Part shown: piece after piece, positions 1 to 7,785 of the stretch
How the letters are laid out: each line of letters begins with the position of its first letter
How positions within the stretch are numbered: the stretch's first letter is position 1
Source of the DNA: Desulfobulbaceae bacterium
GTDB lineage: Bacteria > Desulfobacterota > Desulfobulbia > Desulfobulbales > Desulfocapsaceae
NCBI GenBank assembly: GCA_027067035.1
Contig: JAMOMO010000455.1
Location: 1 to 23,008, forward strand
Reading direction: 5' to 3'
Length of the DNA: 23,008 bases
Translations under genes and position numbers: made by a program
Notes under the pieces: generated by a model
Told to the model about the DNA's origin: nothing
What the model saw: the letters and a program-made list of their open reading frames with translations, nothing else
Database searches by the model: none

Positions 1-9
1 TAACCGTTT

Positions 10-1044
10 TCATACAAGATCATCCCATGTTATGTTTTTATATTTTTCAATCTTTCGTGCAGCCCGCATGCCGAGGATTCTGCCCTCCTCTCTGGGCTCA
101 ATGGCCCCCCCGGGACGCAGCCACTGAATAACATCCATCGTTATCTCTGCACCTTCTTCAATATCCACTGAGGCATAAGCACTTCTTCTGGCCCGCTGTA
201 TTCTCTCAAATTCAGCTTTCCCGGGCTGGTAGGCGGCAGTCCCCAGGGCCGTTTCCACTGCCCTGACATCAGCCACCAGCTGATCCAGCTCATCCAGTGT
301 GATGGCGTGGCCATGATCCGGACCATCCATTTCCCGGGAGACCGTAATATGCTTCTCAAGAATTGAGGCTCCAAGAGCTACTGCTGCAATGGACGGCCCA
401 TTTTCAATATTATGATCCGAGTATCCTATGGGACACTGATAGCGTTCCCTGAGCTCCTGAATATACCGTAAATTTACGGTATCAAGTTCCGGCGGGTAAT
501 TCACAATACAGTGCAACAGTGCTATCTGGTCATTTCCCCCGGAACGGATAAGCTCAATGGCCTCATCTATCTGCTCAAATGTGGCCATACCGATGGACAT
601 GAGAATCGGCTTTCCCGTCGCGGCTATGTGCCGCAGAAGAGGGTGATGGGTGAGGTCGGATGATCCGATTTTATAGGCCTGAACACCCAGCGACTCCAGC
701 ATATCAACGGCAGCACAATCCCAGGGACTGGACATGAAGATGATATTCTTCCTGCTGCAGTAATCAAAGAGTTCTTTATGCCAGCTCTCCGGCAACTCCA
801 GACCATGCAACAGGTCCCAGCGGGAGTTACGTTCATATTTTCCATGGACCTTTCTTTTCTTCACTATCAGTGTATCAGCTCTGAACGACTGGAATTTAAC
901 TACATCCGCACCAGACTGTACCGCAGAGTCAATCATCTTCATAACCATTGCCAGATCATGGTTATGATTCGAGCCTATTTCGGCAATGACCAGGCAGGGG
1001 TGATTTTCACCGACAAGCCGCTTTCCAATCTTCAGAGTTCTCAT
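10..1044 (-). CDS. NeuB-family nonulosonic acid synthase (pseudaminate/legionaminate/sialate synthase type)
   Basis: Predicted to condense phosphoenolpyruvate with a 6-carbon amino sugar to give a 9-carbon nonulosonic acid in the cytoplasm. The 344-residue protein is full length for the family. An N-terminal TIM-barrel domain (about 1-270) has AEIGSNHN at 21-28, and the probable metal-ligand histidines H211 (in YSDH) and H232 (in EKHIT), followed by GPDH at 241-244. A C-terminal SAF (antifreeze-like) domain covers about 285-344. The ATG lies one base after the stop of the cytidylyltransferase gene (TGATATG), so the two are probably translationally coupled. Upstream pseB and pseC point to pseudaminic acid, but the motifs read more like NeuB/LegI than the AEMSGNHN/GGPDS pattern I recall for PseI, so I give no symbol. 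Family assignment is firm; substrate is inference. Confidence 0.93.
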   Translation of the reverse strand: MRTLKIGKRLVGENHPCLVIAEIGSNHNHDLAMVMKMIDSAVQSGADVVKFQSFRADTLIVKKRKVHGKYERNSRWDLLHGLELPESWHKELFDYCSRKNIIFMSSPWDCAAVDMLESLGVQAYKIGSSDLTHHPLLRHIAATGKPILMSIGMATFEQIDEAIELIRSGGNDQIALLHCIVNYPPELDTVNLRYIQELRERYQCPIGYSDHNIENGPSIAAVALGASILEKHITVSREMDGPDHGHAITLDELDQLVADVRAVETALGTAAYQPGKAEFERIQRARRSAYASVDIEEGAEITMDVIQWLRPGGAIEPREEGRILGMRAARKIEKYKNITWDDLV

Positions 1045-1045
1045 A

Positions 1046-3175
1046 TCAGCGTCCAGTGAACATCCTTATCTGCACCTTTTTTGCATCAAAGACAGTACAG
1101 GCTGCATAAAACTGCCCATTGTCATCCTGAAGTATTTTTGACGGCCTGGAATACTCCATCTCCTCTGCGGCAAAAAGGACGGGTTTGGACCACTCTTTCA
1201 GGTTTTTGGAAAAGGCGTAATAGACCTTGTCACCCGGCAGATCACCGGGGCGAAGAAAAGTCTTCCCGTTGACACGGAGGGTGAGCCGCTTGGCAGAGGA
1301 AACCCAGGAGGAGAGCAGGACGTTCACCCGGTATAAAGCACTGGGAACATCCACCCTGAACACCCTTTTCTCTGATGAATAGACCATATCTGAAGCCATG
1401 CCTGCTGCAAAGCTTCTCTGCATGCTCTCCACCGCAGCATCAAACCCAAACCTCTGCTCAGGGGAGTAAAGAGCGTTTTCGCTGTTCACTTTTTTTGCAG
1501 GCCCCTGACCGGCGGCAGGACCAAAATCAAATTCCTCTGTAAGGGTATCGGAGCAGATCTTCAGAGAATTCATCGTCCAGCAGTGGTTTCCGCCACAGCC
1601 ATCAGGCAGAATCTCCAGGACAAGGGACCCGTCTGTTACTTCCACTTCAGTTTCCACCGAAACAGCCGGCCAGTTATCCGTCTGCCAAATCAGGGCATAG
1701 CTCCCATCCTGAAGACGACTTATCTTTCCGCGAGTTCCTCTGTCCGGTATGCAGCTCAGGACTTCCCATTTTTTTAAATCCGTTGATTCCAGAATATTCA
1801 GTCTGTTAGCGTCCCCTGAATCCTCGCAGACAATATGATATCGTCCTTCGGATGCAATCAGATCGCCCCTCACCCTTCCGGGAACCTTCACCTCCACCGG
1901 ATCGCTCCAGGAGAATCCGTCAGAAGACGTTGACGTAAACATCCTGTTTTGGGAGAGTACAGAAAACAGCATGACAAAGCAGCCGGCATCGTTCTGGATC
2001 AGAGAAGGGTAGGAAGTGGCCTGCAGCGAAGGAAACGGCATAAAGGCCTCACTCCATTTTCCCTTTTCACCCCATTTCATCCAGATATTGGTTGAGGCAT
2101 CTCTGCAGAACGGTCCCCTTCCGGGTTCCCGCCAGGAGTGCCAGGACACCCAGCGTCTGCCCGTGTCATCCACCATCAGGTTTGGTCCGTTGTCGTAGCC
2201 GGCGTGGTGTGTCAGCTGCAGCGGTTCATGCTCCGCCCCATCAAGGTCACAATAAAAAACGTCCGACTCCTGAACCATTGTTGGTGATGAATATTCATAC
2301 CATGCCAGGCAGGGCCCCCTGTCAATGACAAGGGATGGCCACAACATGATATTATCACGGTTGAAGCCACCTCCCGCCTCCCAGGTTATTTTTTTAAAAT
2401 TTGTATAATCAACGGGTTCAGATTTGAGAGTGTTTTGAACAACATCTTTATTGATAAGCAGCAGTTCCCTGTTACTGCGCAGGAGACGAAGGACATCGGC
2501 TGTTGTAAAATCTTCCGGAGACAGGGAGGCATCTGAAATCTTGCGAAACAGAGCGTCGAAAAACAGATAATCCCGCTGTGTATCAAGTGTCAGACGAATT
2601 TCAGGTGCGGTGAGCTCAGCAGGAGCACTGAGTGTTGCCACCTTAAAGGATGCTGAACGTGAATGATAAATAAAAGCCGTTACATGTTCACGTTCAAACG
2701 GTTCTTCGGCCTGCTGATGCGCTTTCTCCAGCACATCAAAATTCATTATTTCAGCACCCAGTCCCCTCGGATATGTTCTGGTGATCCCATTGGAACTGTA
2801 ATCCGCATTCTCAGAACGGTGAAATTCAATGAGGCGGTCAATAATTGTGGGATCAATGCATGGACAGTCACTGGTGATCCGGACTATTATATCAAGATCA
2901 AAGGCCGTGGCCGCGCCATAAAACCGGGCCAGTACATCATCCTCACTCCCTCTGAAGTACTGGACACCTTCATCACAGGCCATCGCCACAATGGGATCAT
3001 CGGTCCCATTGACAGTGGTTGCCACAATAATTTCCTGGACCAGGGCCGCCCTGCGGACACGCCGTATCACATGTTGCAGAACCGCTGTGTCTCCATCTGA
3101 AGGAAGCGGCATGAGTACTTTACCCGGAAGACGGGTGGAGGTGGATCTGGCCTGAATAATAACGCCAACTTTCAT
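1046..3175 (-). CDS. SpsF-type cytidylyltransferase fused to a beta-propeller/beta-sandwich C-terminal region
   Basis: Residues 1 to about 245 are a complete SpsF/COG1861-type nucleotidyltransferase: the nucleotide-binding motif QARSTSTRLPGKVL is at 8-21, VRITSDCP at 98-105 and LTLDTQRD at 195-202. It probably makes the CMP-activated nonulosonate, the PseF step of the pathway. Usual length is about 240-250 residues; here 709. The remaining 460 residues look like a five-bladed-propeller glycosidase fold (GH43/sialidase-like), with repeated strand-turn units such as SSDGFSWSDP (417-426), STDLKKW (464-470) and SKNLKEW (656-662). About 548-640 resembles the galactose-binding-like beta-sandwich of rhamnogalacturonan acetylesterase-type proteins (EFDFGP at 548-553, RFGFD at 575-579, VDVPSALYRVNV at 608-619). 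No catalytic triad can be assigned and no signal peptide is present, so this part would be cytoplasmic. The fusion reads continuously with no frameshift. It lies between pseC and the synthase gene. The N-terminal call is strong; the C-terminal fold is inferred from pattern only. Confidence 0.88.
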   Translation of the reverse strand: MKVGVIIQARSTSTRLPGKVLMPLPSDGDTAVLQHVIRRVRRAALVQEIIVATTVNGTDDPIVAMACDEGVQYFRGSEDDVLARFYGAATAFDLDIIVRITSDCPCIDPTIIDRLIEFHRSENADYSSNGITRTYPRGLGAEIMNFDVLEKAHQQAEEPFEREHVTAFIYHSRSASFKVATLSAPAELTAPEIRLTLDTQRDYLFFDALFRKISDASLSPEDFTTADVLRLLRSNRELLLINKDVVQNTLKSEPVDYTNFKKITWEAGGGFNRDNIMLWPSLVIDRGPCLAWYEYSSPTMVQESDVFYCDLDGAEHEPLQLTHHAGYDNGPNLMVDDTGRRWVSWHSWREPGRGPFCRDASTNIWMKWGEKGKWSEAFMPFPSLQATSYPSLIQNDAGCFVMLFSVLSQNRMFTSTSSDGFSWSDPVEVKVPGRVRGDLIASEGRYHIVCEDSGDANRLNILESTDLKKWEVLSCIPDRGTRGKISRLQDGSYALIWQTDNWPAVSVETEVEVTDGSLVLEILPDGCGGNHCWTMNSLKICSDTLTEEFDFGPAAGQGPAKKVNSENALYSPEQRFGFDAAVESMQRSFAAGMASDMVYSSEKRVFRVDVPSALYRVNVLLSSWVSSAKRLTLRVNGKTFLRPGDLPGDKVYYAFSKNLKEWSKPVLFAAEEMEYSRPSKILQDDNGQFYAACTVFDAKKVQIRMFTGR

Positions 3176-3233
3176 ATCAGTACAAACAGGGGTTCAATGT
3201 TCATTATAATAGGCGGCAGCCTGTTTTTATCAC

Positions 3234-4391
3234 TCACGCCAGTATGCTCGTTAATCTCTCCACAACCAGGTCCTGATCAGAAAAACGCATATGATGGTAG
3301 AGGGGAATGGTGATCGCTTCGCTGTAGTACGCTTCAGCCTCGGTAAAATCTTCAGAACTGACAGCAGAATCGCTGTAAAAGGGCTGGGAATACACTGGTA
3401 TATAGTGCAGATTCACCCCTATTCCGGCTTCACGGAGGGCTTCAAAAACCTGTCTGCGGCTTCTGGCAATCTCACTGAGTCTCAGTCTGATAACATAGAG
3501 ATGATACGCGGAATAGTTCGTTTCCTCCTGGAGGGGCAGGGTCAGGGGAAGATCTTTCAGCAGCTCATCATATCTCCGGGCAAGCAGATGTCTTTTTTCC
3601 ACAACCTCATCAAGCCTTGTCAGCTGACTGATGCCAAGAGCCGCCTGCAGCTCGGTCATACGATAATTGTAGCCCAGTTCAAGCTGCTGATAGTACCAGG
3701 GGCCATCGGCTACCCTGGTCATCTCTTCGGGGTTCCTGCTGATACCGTGGGTCCTGTAGAGATCCATCTTTCGGGCCAGACCGGCATCATTGGTCAGTGC
3801 CATTCCACCTTCTGCAGTGGTTATAATTTTCACAGGATGGAAGCTGAAAACCGTTATGTCAGAGTACCTGCAGGAACCGATTTTCTCATCCCTGTATCTG
3901 CCACCCACCGCGTGACAGGCATCTTCAATGAGAGAAAAGCCATACTGATCGGCAAGCTCTCTGATGGGCACCATATCACAGGACTGTCCGGAGAAATGGA
4001 CAGGTATAAGCACCTTCGGGAGACGACCGGACTGCGCCGCCTGCTCAAGTTTTTTCCGCAACGCAGGAACACTGATATTGTAGGTGCCGGAATCAATATC
4101 CACAAAATCGACATCAGCCCCGCAATATCTGGCGCAGTTGGCAGAGGCAACAAAGGTGATGGGAGAAGTCCACACCAGGTCCCCCTTCCCGACCCCAAGG
4201 GCCAGGCAGGCCACATGGAGGGCTGATGTTCCACTGTTCACGGCCACGCCGTAACCGGCACCGCAATAGCCGGCAACAGCCTGTTCAAACTCTGGGACTC
4301 TGGGCCCCTGGGTCAGATAATCAGATTTCAGGACAGCGACAACAGCTTCAATATCCGCATCACTTATCTCCTGCCTGCCGTAGGGGATCAT
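3234..4391 (-). CDS. pseC: PseC, UDP-4-amino-4,6-dideoxy-N-acetyl-beta-L-altrosamine transaminase
   Basis: PLP-dependent DegT/DnrJ/EryC1 aminotransferase that converts the 4-keto product of PseB to the 4-amino sugar, the second step of pseudaminic acid synthesis. At 385 residues it has the usual length. The start (IPYGRQEISDADIEAVV), LTQGP at 26-30 and the stretch WTSPITFVASANCA (74-87) are characteristic of PseC. D157 in EDACHAVGG should hold the pyridine nitrogen and K188 in FSFHPVKIITTAEGG should be the Schiff-base lysine. The ATG overlaps the pseB stop by four bases (ATGA), so the pair is translationally coupled and probably made in matched amounts. A 58-nt gap follows before the cytidylyltransferase gene. 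High confidence in the family and good confidence in the specific function, because pseB is adjacent. Confidence 0.93.
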   Translation of the reverse strand: MIPYGRQEISDADIEAVVAVLKSDYLTQGPRVPEFEQAVAGYCGAGYGVAVNSGTSALHVACLALGVGKGDLVWTSPITFVASANCARYCGADVDFVDIDSGTYNISVPALRKKLEQAAQSGRLPKVLIPVHFSGQSCDMVPIRELADQYGFSLIEDACHAVGGRYRDEKIGSCRYSDITVFSFHPVKIITTAEGGMALTNDAGLARKMDLYRTHGISRNPEEMTRVADGPWYYQQLELGYNYRMTELQAALGISQLTRLDEVVEKRHLLARRYDELLKDLPLTLPLQEETNYSAYHLYVIRLRLSEIARSRRQVFEALREAGIGVNLHYIPVYSQPFYSDSAVSSEDFTEAEAYYSEAITIPLYHHMRFSDQDLVVERLTSILA

Positions 4392-5389
4392 AGCTGGGCA
4401 AACCTGTCAAATTCCACCAGCTCCTCAACACTCAGAAAATGGGGGTTCTTGCCGGAATTATATTCAAATCCCTGTTTCACGGTCACACCCTTTTCGCCTA
4501 ATCCATTCTCACTGAAGTCAAAGTCTTTTTTATGAAACTTAATACTGGGGCGTATCACAAAATGATCTTCAAACTCCAGTGTCAGGTGGGAGTCGTCTGC
4601 CGGGCACATGATTTCATGCAGCTTCTCACCGGGACGAATTCCTATGATCTCAATCTCTTTTCCCGGAGCCAGAGACTCTGCCAGATCAACAACCCGCATG
4701 GAAGGAATTTTAGGGATAAAAATCTCACCACCCTTCATCCGTTCAAAATTTTTGAGTACAAAGTCAACGCCCTGCTGCAGAGTTATCCAGAAACGGGTCA
4801 TATCAGCATGGGTCACCGGAAGTTTCTCAACACCATCGGCCAGCAGTTTTTTGAAAAAAGGCACCACCGAGCCACGGGAACCGACCACATTTCCATATCG
4901 TACCACGGAGAATCGGGTGGGATTATTTCCCACCATGTTGTTTGCCGCAACAAAGAGTTTATCTGATGCAAGTTTGGTGGCACCATACAGGTTGATGGGA
5001 TTGGCCGCCTTGTCGGTTGACAGGGCAATCACCTTCTGAACATTGTTTTTAATCGCCGCCTTGATGACATTCTCGGCACCATTGATATTGGTTTTTATAC
5101 ACTCCATGGGATTGTACTCGGCAGCCGGAACCTGCTTCATGGCAGCGGCATGGATCACATAATCAATACCCTCCATGGCCTCTTTCACCCGGTCATAATC
5201 CCGGACATCACCTATAAAAAAACGCATCACAGGTGAAGTAAACTCCTGAGCCATCTCAAACTGCTTCAGCTCATCCCTTGAAAAAATAACTATCCTCTTC
5301 GGAGAATATCTCTCCAGAAGGGTTCGTGTGTACTGTTTTCCAAAGGAACCAGTCCCGCCGGTAATTAGTATATTCTTGTTTGTTAGCAT
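4388..5389 (-). CDS. pseB: PseB, UDP-GlcNAc 4,6-dehydratase (inverting)
   Basis: Extended short-chain dehydrogenase that converts UDP-GlcNAc to UDP-2-acetamido-2,6-dideoxy-beta-L-arabino-4-hexulose with NADP, the first step toward pseudaminic acid. At 333 residues it is the size of the soluble hexameric PseB/FlaA1 enzymes, not the larger membrane PglF type. The dinucleotide-binding motif GGTGSFG is at 11-17, followed by the PseB-like run IVIFSRDELKQFEMAQEF (33-50). Catalytic residues appear as T125-D126-K127 (STDK) and Y135/K139 (YGATK). The next gene, pseC, overlaps its stop by four bases. A 73-nt gap separates it from wecB upstream; I see no convincing terminator or promoter there. Very sure of the family; PseB over the retaining LegB type is well supported by the N-terminal motif and by pseC. 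Confidence 0.95.
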   Translation of the reverse strand: MLTNKNILITGGTGSFGKQYTRTLLERYSPKRIVIFSRDELKQFEMAQEFTSPVMRFFIGDVRDYDRVKEAMEGIDYVIHAAAMKQVPAAEYNPMECIKTNINGAENVIKAAIKNNVQKVIALSTDKAANPINLYGATKLASDKLFVAANNMVGNNPTRFSVVRYGNVVGSRGSVVPFFKKLLADGVEKLPVTHADMTRFWITLQQGVDFVLKNFERMKGGEIFIPKIPSMRVVDLAESLAPGKEIEIIGIRPGEKLHEIMCPADDSHLTLEFEDHFVIRPSIKFHKKDFDFSENGLGEKGVTVKQGFEYNSGKNPHFLSVEELVEFDRFAQL

Positions 5390-5462
5390 ATTCGACTCGA
5401 CTCAATAGAGATTTTGTTAATTAACGCTGTCCGCCATACCCTGATCAGAAATCTTTTTTCGT

Positions 5463-6575
5463 TCAGGGATCACCTGCTGCTAAAACTTCCACAATCCTCT
5501 CCGCTGCAGAACCTTTTCCATACGGATACATCCCCTTCTTTTCCAGAGAATGAAACAGACTCCTGTCTTCACATGTCGCATTCCAGTTCTCAAGAATCAC
5601 TTCCCTGTCCGCGCCGCAGATTTTATTACAGCCAAGGTCCACCGTCTCAACCCATTCCGTCTCATCCCTCAGAGTCAGACAGGGTACCTTATGAAAAAAT
5701 GCCTCTTTCTGGATACCGCCCGAATCCGTAATGATGGCCTTTGCCGACATCTCAAGTCGTACCATTTCAAGATAGGAAACAGGCTCTATGATACGCAGCG
5801 GATCAAGCAGATACTCAAGCTCATGCACTTTCAACATCTTGCGGGTTCTCGGATGCAGAGGAAGCACCACGGGAATCCCGGCTGCTATTTCATTTAACGC
5901 ATTAAAAATAGATTGCAACCTTCCTTTGTGGTCACTGTTTTCCGCCCGATGAACTGTACATAAGACATAGCCCTTTTCCTCAAGCCGCCACTGCTCCAGG
6001 CCATACTTTTTGTCAGCAATGCTTCTGTACTTCAGGGCAACATCATACATCACGTCACCGACGTTATATATATCCTGAGCAATCCCTTCCTTTTTGAGAT
6101 TCTGCACCGCGGCCTCAGTTGGACAGAACAGAGAAGCTGACAGGTGATCTGTCATGACCCTGTTTATCTCTTCGGGCATCCTTCTGTTCCAGGATCTGAG
6201 ACCCGCTTCAACATGGGCAACGGAAACATGCAGTTTTGCTGCAGCAAGGGCTCCGGCCAGGGTTGAGTTGGTATCACCGTATACCAGCAGCAGGTCCGGC
6301 CGTTCATCCAGCAGCACCTTTTCAATCTGCTCAAGCATCCTGCCTGTCATGGCACCATGATTTTTTTCCACTATCCCGAGGTTGTACTCTGGTTTCGGTA
6401 TCTCCAGCTGCTCAAAAAACACATCCGACATCTTTGTATCATAATGCTGACCGGTATGGAGAATATTTTCAGAAATTTCACCATTATTGTCGGCATTATA
6501 TCTGGCAATGGCACGGCTGACAGCTGCAGCCTTTATAAACTGTGGACGCGCCCCCACCACCGTGATTATCTTCAA
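5463..6575 (-). CDS. wecB: WecB, non-hydrolysing UDP-N-acetylglucosamine 2-epimerase
   Basis: Interconverts UDP-GlcNAc and UDP-ManNAc in the cytoplasm, giving a ManNAc donor or a precursor of ManNAc uronate. The 370-residue GT-B-fold protein has the diagnostic start KIITVVGARPQFIKAA (2-17), YGDTNST at 99-105, HVEAGLRS at 121-128, PEEINR at 134-139, CTVHRAEN at 206-213 and DSGGIQKEA at 284-292. These match the WecB/MnaA class, not the hydrolysing NeuC/LegG class, whose start I recall as VTGTRADFG-like. The start codon is TTG: an in-frame TAG sits five codons upstream, with no ATG or GTG between, and a strong purine-rich ribosome site lies just before it. It follows the GT4 gene by 21 nt. Not itself a classical Pse enzyme, so its product is probably a separate residue of the glycan. 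Confidence 0.94.
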   Translation of the reverse strand: MKIITVVGARPQFIKAAAVSRAIARYNADNNGEISENILHTGQHYDTKMSDVFFEQLEIPKPEYNLGIVEKNHGAMTGRMLEQIEKVLLDERPDLLLVYGDTNSTLAGALAAAKLHVSVAHVEAGLRSWNRRMPEEINRVMTDHLSASLFCPTEAAVQNLKKEGIAQDIYNVGDVMYDVALKYRSIADKKYGLEQWRLEEKGYVLCTVHRAENSDHKGRLQSIFNALNEIAAGIPVVLPLHPRTRKMLKVHELEYLLDPLRIIEPVSYLEMVRLEMSAKAIITDSGGIQKEAFFHKVPCLTLRDETEWVETVDLGCNKICGADREVILENWNATCEDRSLFHSLEKKGMYPYGKGSAAERIVEVLAAGDP

Positions 6576-6589
6576 AAAAACTCCCCCCT
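6573..6589 (-). promoter_or_regulatory. Ribosome binding site that fixes a TTG start for wecB
   Basis: On the minus strand AGGGGGGAG (6589-6581) is followed by five T residues and the TTG at 6575-6573. The in-frame TAG just upstream (overlapping this G-rich tract) leaves no other start, and the conserved KIITVVGARPQ sequence begins immediately after the TTG. Start choice is therefore secure, although TTG is a weak initiation codon. Confidence 0.75.
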
Positions 6590-6596
6590 AAAACGA

Positions 6597-7784
6597 TCAG
6601 ATCCCAGGAACCTTCCTGTGGATTTCCATAATCCCTTCTGCAATGCGGTCCCAGGAATAGTTTTGAGCTGTTTCTGCAATTTCCTCCCTGTCCCATTCCC
6701 CGGCCAGAGCTCTGCCTATTACCTCTTCCATATCCTTAACATTTCCTGCCTGAAAAAGGTACCCGAGTTTGTCTCCGTCAAGTATTTCAGAGACACCACC
6801 CACATCCGCACTGATAAAGGGGCAGCCACAGGCGAGACACTCAAAGAGAACCGTCGGATTTCCCTCATTGAGACTTGGCAGTACAAAAATATCCGCGGCA
6901 TTGAGCCAGGGTGCTATTGCATCATGCCGCAATGAACCCTGCAGAAAGACGTTTTCCTGCAGACCAAGGTTTTTGATCTGTTTTTCCAGTTTCTTTCTCT
7001 GTCCGCCACTGCCGATGATATAACAGAGCAGTTTCCTGTCTCCGGCAATCAGCGATGCCATGGCTTCGATGAGAAAGTTTTGTCCCTTGATTTCAATCAG
7101 GTTTCCAACCGTTACAATGATCTTCCCTGCAGCAGGCAGCTTCAGCTCAGCCCGGGCTTCCGCTTTCTTCATCGGATAAAAGAGTTTCTTCTGGAAACCA
7201 TTGGGAAGAATATCAACCGGAGTTGTCACCGCAAGCTTCCTGATACAGGCCTCATTTCTCCTGCTCACAGTGATTATCCGATCAGCAGCCTCAAAGGTTC
7301 CGGAAATTTTCTTTCTCCAGAACGAGTCTCTAAAAGGCAGGTCATACACGTCAAAACCGTGTGCAGTAATAATCAGCGGAACCTGAAACTCCTTTTTCAG
7401 CTGCGCCCCGACATATCCTGACGAATAACTGAAATGGCAGTGGATAATATCAAAGCTGAAATCATGCTTCTTAATCAGTCTTCTGACCACCTTCAGATGA
7501 AGATCACCAACCTTTCTGTATGCGGACCTGGTGGGGATGTAGTTCAGGGCCGTGGTGAAGACAGTGACGTTGCCGGGAAGGCCTTCGGTATTGATTTTGA
7601 CCTTTTTCCTGAACGGCTTGAGACTGTTGATGGGAAGAAAATTTGATATCTCCGCAATGGGCCGGGTGACCGCCAGGACCACAATTTTATGATAAAACGG
7701 AGCCAGACACTCCACCTGATCCTTCACAAAACTTGCATAGTTCTGAGAGATCAGCAGCAATGTCTTCCCCTTGAGATCATCCAT
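6597..7784 (-). CDS. Family 4 glycosyltransferase (GT-B, retaining)
   Basis: Cytoplasmic glycosyltransferase, 395 residues with the chosen start. The N-terminal half carries the acceptor-side Rossmann domain (HCHFSYSSG at 116-124, TAHGFDVYD at 140-148). The C-terminal half carries the donor site: VTVGNLIEIKGQ (224-235) and the GT4 E-X7-E motif E307-G-N-P-T-V-L-F-E315. An in-frame upstream extension of 34 codons overlaps the acyltransferase gene by about 100 nt and has unusual cysteine-rich composition. I therefore place the start at the ATG at 7784, one base after that gene's stop (TGATATG), which gives a normal GT4 beginning (KTLLLISQNY). Donor and acceptor cannot be told from sequence. wecB follows by 21 nt, so a ManNAc donor is possible but unproven. 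Confidence 0.9.
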   Translation of the reverse strand: MDDLKGKTLLLISQNYASFVKDQVECLAPFYHKIVVLAVTRPIAEISNFLPINSLKPFRKKVKINTEGLPGNVTVFTTALNYIPTRSAYRKVGDLHLKVVRRLIKKHDFSFDIIHCHFSYSSGYVGAQLKKEFQVPLIITAHGFDVYDLPFRDSFWRKKISGTFEAADRIITVSRRNEACIRKLAVTTPVDILPNGFQKKLFYPMKKAEARAELKLPAAGKIIVTVGNLIEIKGQNFLIEAMASLIAGDRKLLCYIIGSGGQRKKLEKQIKNLGLQENVFLQGSLRHDAIAPWLNAADIFVLPSLNEGNPTVLFECLACGCPFISADVGGVSEILDGDKLGYLFQAGNVKDMEEVIGRALAGEWDREEIAETAQNYSWDRIAEGIMEIHRKVPGI

Positions 7785-7785
7785 A

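Noticed and set aside
1049..2440. Reading the C-terminal part of the cytidylyltransferase gene as a separate glycosidase gene
   Set aside because: The frame is continuous from 3175 with no internal stop, and no ribosome site or signal peptide was found near residue 245, so a single fused product is the simpler reading.
3207..3230. Short GC hairpin followed by T residues on the plus strand, between pseC and the cytidylyltransferase gene
   Set aside because: The stem is only four to five base pairs and is oriented for a plus-strand transcript, where there is no gene.
3291..4226. 311-codon plus-strand open frame
   Set aside because: Antisense to pseC, which has all catalytic residues; no motif in the translated product.
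5390..5462. Six-codon ORF (ATG GCG GAC ...) in the wecB-pseB spacer
   Set aside because: Too short to support, and no leader-peptide pattern or hairpin pair goes with it.
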